In this document: one piece after another, positions 58,217 to 64,000 of the stretch
How the letters are laid out: each line of letters opens with the position of its first letter
Position numbering within the stretch: position 1 is the first letter of the stretch
Assembly: GCF_050948175.1 (NCBI RefSeq)
Contig: NC_135198.1
Span: forward strand, 10,677,001 to 10,741,000
Direction of reading: 5' to 3'
DNA length: 64,000 bases
Source: Xylocopa sonorina
Taxonomy: Eukaryota; Arthropoda; Insecta; Hymenoptera; Apidae
Program-made: the position numbers and the translations under genes
Notes under the pieces: model-generated
The model's input: only the letters and a program-made list of their open reading frames with translations
What the model was told of the DNA's origin: nothing
Databases searched by the model: none

Positions 58217-61111
58217 TTATCTCATCGACTTTACGCGCGCTGGATTCGAATTTATTCGATTAACTGTACGAAAGCGGCGCGGTGGGAGAGAGGGTGCACT
58301 TTTACGACTCCGCTCGTCGACGCAGAATCGCTGGATCGCCGCGATAATCACGAGGAGGAGGCATGGACGATCGTGAAACGGGACGTTGGCCGTCGCGCCA
58401 ACTCTCGAGGTAATTCGCGCGTTCGACGGGGGTGCGGGTTAATATTAATTGTAACGATCGCGGTGAAAACTGAAACAGTGCCACTCCACGGAACGTATCG
58501 TTCGATTCTCCTCGCTCGAAATTCCGTTCAAGTGTGGGTGCTCGTTTAATGGCCGAAGATGATACCGCCTCACAGCGTAGTTCGATACGCCGGCGCTTCG
58601 TTATTCGCGCAACGGGAAACGAGGCAGCAGAAAATAGGGGATGGCGAGACGACATGTAAAGTATAATGATGTAACAATAGAATACTGTCGTCTTGCTCAT
58701 TAGAATTTAAGTGGTAACGTCGACGTATCCGCGGATCGATCGAGTGAAACAGGAAAATCTACTCGAAACGTCTGTTTTCGATCTTGCGAAATCGCTAACC
58801 CATTTTCGTCGTCTCGATCCGAGCGTAACGTTACGAGTCCCAGGCGTGCGTCGGGGCAAACGATGTTACGATGATCGTTCGCGAAGGAAAGCAGTGGAAA
58901 GCGGTTCGACAGAGTGGACGGTAGTGTAAACAGCGGCGGCAAAGCGGTCGATGGGAAATTAGAGCGCGCTCTGTGAACAGGGCGCAAGCCTATGTTAAGG
59001 CGCACGGGTACACTTAACCGGGCGCAATCACCGCCCAGTATTTACCTTGTCCGGCCTGCTATCGGGTTAATGCGGCTCACGGCGAAATTAGTTTCGCTAA
59101 TTTAACCCTGATAATGCGCTGATACCGGTTGATTGATCGTCCGACGAGTACGAGTTACGGTGTCGCGTTCGACCCCGCGGATCGACCGGCGAAGACCGCG
59201 GAGGATTTCCGATTAACGAGACCTGCGGGGGATAGAAGAATGGATGGACAGTGAGAAATTAGCCAGCAGTTATCTTCTATATCGATTCTTCTTCTTAAGA
59301 ACGTCCGTGTGAATGTTGGAAATGAAAGGTTGGGGTGTGCGAGTGGAAAACGACGAAGATGGTAGACGATAGCTTAAGGGTTGTTTTTTAAGGTGGTGCT
59401 GGACTCGGTTTCCGCGGCTTGTTTCCACGATAAACAATACGGAAGAATATTGTGAGAAGAAACGCTGAAAAAACATGCTCTGTGCAAATATTGTTACCAA
59501 TCGAAAGGGTTGAAAGGGTTTCCAGAATACATCGCATGGCACTTTGTCCATCCAGAGTGTCCTATTCCTGTTACGGTGAACAACACGGGGAGAATGGCTG
59601 TTAAATACCTGGCAACTCGGACGGAAATAAATAAACTATTTCTGTAGAGGCTGTCGGGTAAAAGCTTGGAAATAATTGCGTGAAAATTTCGTTCGTTATG
59701 ATTGACGTATCAATTACGAGAAGGCAGCGAGAACGACAGGAGTATTCGAAGAGAAGACGAGGCAAATTTGTCACCGATAAGAATATTTAAGGCGAACGAG
59801 CTGTCTTTCGTTTAAAGTCCCCGTCGAGTCGGCGCTAATCAGGTCGGCCGGATATCATCGATTCGTCGTTAAGCGGAAATTTCGCCGCGAGTTAATTACT
59901 CGCGCTTGTAGGAATTACGCGACGCTTTCCCGATTCGACGGAAGCCCCCGCGGGATGTCGCGAAATTTCGCGAGCGAACTGCGAAATTTAACGAAACGTT
60001 AAATATTTTAATTATTCTTCTCTCGTTTAATATTAACAGAAGAATTTTAATTAAAAATTTTACATTCGTTGCAAGTGGATTTCCTTTAGTTTTCTTTTTA
60101 CGAAAACCTCTTGCTATATTTTTAGAGGTGATTCAATTTATTAAGACAAACAGAGCGGTCTATGAAAAAATAAAGAAATTCCGGCGGATCGATGGAAATT
60201 CTGAAACTATTCGTACGAGTTGGCTCACTTTGGTCGCGGTTAAACGATTGTTTATTTATGTATTCCGCAACGAGGGGGTGGCCGTGGTCGAAGTTCCGCG
60301 CTGCTCCCAGCCGGCGCCTGGCTCCGGCTCCCGGAACTTGTCCAATTAATTTTAAAAGGTTCTCGAACGAAAGGAAACTTTTAATTACGCAATCTGCCCG
60401 TCAACCATCCTAATTCCCCGTGAATTTTTGATCTGCCCCCGTGTTCCTTCGAGGTGTCGAGTGGCAAATGAACGAGAACAGGGTGAACAGGGTGGCTGGA
60501 TCGCGGCGATTGATTAAATACCGATCGCACTCTTAGGAAACAGCCTGACGAAATTAAACGAATCCAATGCGAAATATACTTGAAAATTCATATTTTAACC
60601 TAAGACGCTGATTGTAATAAGAATAATTTATGAATCGAGCGAATCGTATCAATTAAAATAGTTCCGTGGAAGCGCGAGCCTCGAACCCGACCTCCCGCTG
60701 AAACTTCTCGGAGTCGTTTCAGCAGAAACAGCATAATAATCGTATTTCCGAGATAATTTTGATGGGTCGCGATTATTGCAGAGACACAATGTTCCGCGAA
60801 GACGGAGGCTAAAGGGGACCCCCGGCAACTAGGGACGAGGGAATCCTTACAGGGTCTCATTTGTACCCTCTTCGTTGCTGTTTATATTTAATCTACCAGC
60901 TACATTTAGGGCCTTATTTCTGCTTAACTAAGCGCCCCGTTGCATTCCACCAGGCAAACTTTGTACAAGTAGAAACTCGCGTTCGCGTTAGTTCCGTGCC
61001 ATTCAGTAATTTCCAACGGAGCTACCTTCAAGGAGGCTAATAGCCGCCGGAAGTGATGCTCGCCCCCACCAAAGATTTGTTAAAACGTAAGTACAATTTG
61101 TCTAAGCAGTG
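58217..61111. other. No gene recognised
   Basis: No supported gene; 59560-60120 has no frame above 60 codons and is partly AT-rich (59990-60125). GTAAGTAC at 61088-61095 is a donor-like site without a recognised exon. Confidence 0.45.
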
Positions 61112-61307
61112 GAAAAACTGTTCCTCAACTTTCGCGACTCTCTTGGCGCACTTGAAGTTTCCCGTCACTTAGCGCCCTAAGGGAGGCAGACATTTTTAAA
61201 CTGCGATTCTATAGTATATTTTCGGTAAAAAAAATGTTCTGTGAAAAGAAAAACCGATTCTCAACTTTCGTCGCGTAACGCGTATCATCGTTAAACATCG
61301 TTACGCG
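61112..61307. repeat. Short direct repeat followed by a hairpin
   Basis: GAAAAACTGTTCCTCAACTT (61112-61131, continuing TCG) and GAAAAACCGATTCTCAACTT (61248-61267, continuing TCG) agree at 20 of 23 positions, 136 bases apart. Directly after the second copy CGCGTAACG (61272-61280) and CGTTACGCG (61299-61307) form a perfect 9-bp inverted repeat. Expected chance frequency for 9-bp arms within 50 bases is about a dozen per window. Confidence 0.4.
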
Positions 61308-61455
61308 CAAGGGGCACTAAAAAATCGATCCGCTAACGTCCGCGTTCGAACCCGGTTTTTATCGATCGCCATCGAGTTAGAGGCTTCCGCGTGGAAAGGA
61401 AAAACGAGGCGGACGAATCGTTACACGCTGGATACACGGGAGAACAAGAAAGAAG

Positions 61456-61460
<5 letters not shown>

Positions 61461-61490
<30 letters not shown>
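61461..61490. repeat. (GA)15 microsatellite
   Basis: Thirty bases of uninterrupted GA, preceded by AAGAAGAAGAG and followed by G6. A GCCAT Pho/YY1-type core lies at 61368-61372, about 90 bases upstream. Confidence 0.95.
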
Positions 61491-61496
<6 letters not shown>

Positions 61497-63668
61497 AATT
61501 GTAATTTTCCAAGAGGGCTCCCTGCGAGGCTGAGAGGGTTTTTACAGCATTATTAAAAAAGGTGTGTTTCACGGACGGGGGATAACGAAACTTCCTCGAG
61601 CGCGGGGCTCGCCTTCGGGTGTAAGTGGTACTTTAAAAATTAACCGGGAGTATTATATAGTTTTTTACGGCCCCGGCATCTTGGCCAGCCTCGCGTTTTA
61701 TGGACTGCTGGAACGGAAATCGTATCCCCTGTCTCCGTCGTTTCCACCCTGTCGCGAAACTGTACGAAAACGAATGAAACGTATCGCGGACGTTACGAGA
61801 CGTTATCCCAGCCGCTATGATGTATCTAATAAACCGTCGAGCGTTAAATTCGCAGCCGAAAATTTCGCGCCGCGAAATTCCCCGTGACAGGCTGCCGGAT
61901 GGAAAATTCATCGGCGCCCGGTTCGAGAGAGGACGGGGTTAAATATCGTCGAGTAATTGAGCGTGCCGGTTTGACGTTTCGTGAATTATTTTCCGGCTCC
62001 TCTGGTAATTGAGCGAAATTAATATCGCGGCTTCTAAGGTATCTCAAGGTTTATTCAATTTCCGAGTTACTTCCACCCCCGCGTTAATTGGGGGGAACGG
62101 AATCAGTCTAATGAAAAGTTCATCCGTGTTTTTCCCGTTGCTACGCGGATACTCGATATATCGTAATCCGATACCTTGCGAATATGCGTGGCTAAAACGT
62201 ATTCGATGTTTTATTAAAAAATTTTACCACCAGACAGAATTAACTAGCCGAAAATCCGAGCAACCGATTCGATTAAAATATAACCGAGTGATTGAAAATA
62301 TCGGCGGGTTAACAAATTCGTCGGAGAGATATTTTCCATACCTCCATACTCTGTAAAAATGAAGCCAGCGGTGGTCGCTCGATATGCAAGTTACGAGGGC
62401 GGCGTTCCGTCTGACCAATAACTGGACCTATTCTACTTAACGCGGTCACGGCAGGCGACCGCCACGGCGTAATCGAATAAAGGGCAAATTTGCACTTCAT
62501 ACGCGCGTTCGAAAGTCAAGCCGCGGCGCAACAATAGGTGGTACGCAACAGGGGGCACAACCCCGGCAATTACTTCAATTAAACTCTCATTACGGGCTGA
62601 AAAGCATCGGTCCATTAGCCTTCCACCGGCGAACAATTCCAGGGGAAACATTCGCCGGAGGCGAACAAAAGGATCCGCGGCGTAAAAACCTAGCGATCCA
62701 CCTTGAAACAACCGCGAGAGAATCCATCCGGTAGTGGGCATTAATCATAATTAAGCCCATCCAGCGGCGGCACTGTTTCGCTTCCAGCGACGTAAACAGA
62801 GCACGGTGGACCGTCTGATGGATACGTTTCCGTCGAGAACACACGGGAAAAGCGGACCGAAAGGGCGAACAGCGTTGGATAGACAGGACGTGTGCACGGA
62901 TATATGCACGCGTGTATGCGCGTCGAGAAAAAGGTGTAAAAAGAGGAGGGAAAGTCGATCGGTATGCATTCCGTCTCGCGACTGCTCGCCGCCCTTATTG
63001 GCTGACACGCGGCACACTCGGCGTTATTGAATTACGATACGACGGATCCCGGCGCCGTGGCGCGAGAGGATCGTCGCCGTCAGATTTTTCTATTTAACGT
63101 AAATACCGTGGCGCACTCGTGCACAGGCTCGTGGACCCGGTTCCGGAGGCTGGAGCGGCCGTTTCACGGCCTCTTAGACGCCGAGGGCACCTGGGTGTAT
63201 GCAATTCGTGGCCAGCCAGGCAAAATCCGTTCATCAGCGCGCAGGCGAGCCCGAGGGCGGTCTCGCGAGATAGAGACACAGACCCGCTCGAGTCTCTCTT
63301 TTTCCTTTTCTGCTTTTTAAACGTTGTTGGAAAAACACGCCACGCGAGGGGCAATTAAGGCCTGGGCGATCGTCGAGCGTGTCGGAAAAGGTAGATAGGA
63401 CGAAACAGCGCCGCTGTCGAACGAAAGGGTGGGCGACGTTCACGAGGGGGATATCATAGATGAAAGGAATATTGATTAACTCTCGACAGGGTGGAAAGAA
63501 TTTCGTTTTCTACGCGTCTTCGCGCGGTACACGGAAGGGTTAAATTGTCCTCTAAAATTTTCCAATATACTCTAACGGAACCTGTTCCCCTCGGTAAACT
63601 TCTTCTCTCCGCACGACAAGCCATGAATCACTATCGTAACTTTTCACCAAGCTGAACGGCGCAAACAA
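61491..63668. other. No gene recognised; one AT-rich ORF
   Basis: A plus frame 62009-62356 (ATG at 62111, 82 codons to TAA) is fairly AT-rich and balanced in composition, with KRIRCFIKKFYHQ and ENIGGLTNSSERY segments. It overlaps minus frames at its 3' end and has no recognised homolog, so I leave it uncalled. The rest is non-coding by inspection. Confidence 0.35.
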
Positions 63669-63693
63669 CCACCGCCGCCGCCGCCGCCCCCGA
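63669..63693. repeat. (CCG)n trinucleotide tract
   Basis: CCACCGCCGCCGCCGCCGCC followed by a C-rich end. No coding frame is supported across it. Confidence 0.8.
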
Positions 63694-64000
63694 GATCGCT
63701 TTACGCCGTCGCTATCGCGGCCACCCCCGCCGTCAGAGATCGCGACCCGCGACGCATAATAATTCCCGTCAGCGTCGTTTCAACGCGTTAACGCGACCTC
63801 TCCGTCCTCCTCCCTGCGGTCTCTACCCCTTTTTGGCAGCGACTACCCTATCCAGTTTACCCGGCGAACTCGAAGACGAAGGGACCGCCAGTGGAGCGGT
63901 GGTGGTTGGTATGTATCTACGCGGGGGGATTGATACGGATGCCAAGGAAACTGTCCAGTTCCTCGCGATTTTACCTGAACGCGTTCTCCCGGTGGAGTTT
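63694..64000. other. No gene recognised; right flank
   Basis: CpG- and pyrimidine-rich sequence with no open frame of note and no RNA gene recognised. Confidence 0.4.

Noticed and set aside
61272..61307. 9-bp hairpin CGCGTAACG / CGTTACGCG as a functional RNA
   Set aside because: About a dozen inverted repeats of this arm length within 50 bases are expected by chance in the window.
52200..61360. TCGAACC-type B-box matches suggesting tRNA genes (near 52214, 60681, 61345)
   Set aside because: No T-arm stem of five pairs, no A box at the right distance and no acceptor stem could be drawn around any of them.
1..64000. Bacterial or phage system (operon, CRISPR array, toxin-antitoxin, insertion sequence)
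   Set aside because: No tandem genes with ribosome binding sites, no regularly spaced repeats, and sequence character is that of insect nuclear DNA.

Overview
This window looks like nuclear DNA of an arthropod, most likely an insect. There are no operons, no ribosome-binding-site-led gene series, no CRISPR array and no recognisable rRNA or tRNA gene. Possible coding pieces are short, isolated and flanked by GT/AG splice-like signals. CpG is clearly over-represented (many 60-base rows hold 6 to 11 CpG), base composition is near balanced, and the microsatellites are mostly (GA/CT)n with poly-T runs. CpG excess of this kind is typical of Hymenoptera; assigning the window to that order is an inference, not something read from a gene.

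No gene could be named. Almost all of the 64 kb reads as intron or intergenic DNA. The coding candidates with any real support are: a possible first exon on the minus strand (1513-1823) with a GAGA-type repeat upstream; an ATG-to-stop ORF of 112 codons (10826-11164, plus strand); a possible 72-codon internal exon with both splice sites (15971-16186, plus); a possible exon or terminal exon (44889-45216, minus); and the longest open frame of the window (45439-46116, plus), which lies head to head with the previous one. Two weaker splice-bounded candidates are at 37193-37451 (plus) and 48063-48130 (minus). None matches a family I recognise, so no pathway can be assigned.

The rest is regulatory-looking DNA and repeats. 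A cluster of nested inverted repeats at 33583-33680 combines T-box-like, SOX-like and kappaB-like palindromes. A perfect 15-bp inverted repeat at 36047-36110, with downstream sequence like that of dispersed insect repeats, is the best transposon-derived candidate. Other items are a compound hairpin at 17082-17123, a diverged tandem duplication at 38319-38482, a homeodomain P3-type site at 52139-52149, a palindrome cluster at 58147-58216, two long (GA)n tracts with nearby GCCAT sites, and Z-DNA-prone tracts at 5395-5690 and 41987-42006.

Layout: 1-2.0 kb possible 5' end of a minus-strand gene; 2-10.5 kb no gene; 10.5-11.2 kb ORF; 11.2-16 kb no clear gene, with an unusually stop-poor block at 13.5-14.4 kb; 16.0 kb possible exon; 16.2-33.5 kb no gene, several motif clusters and microsatellites; 33.5-36.3 kb regulatory cluster and transposon-like fragment; 36.3-44.8 kb no strong gene; 44.9-46.1 kb divergent coding candidates; 46.1-64 kb no strong gene, scattered palindromes and microsatellites.
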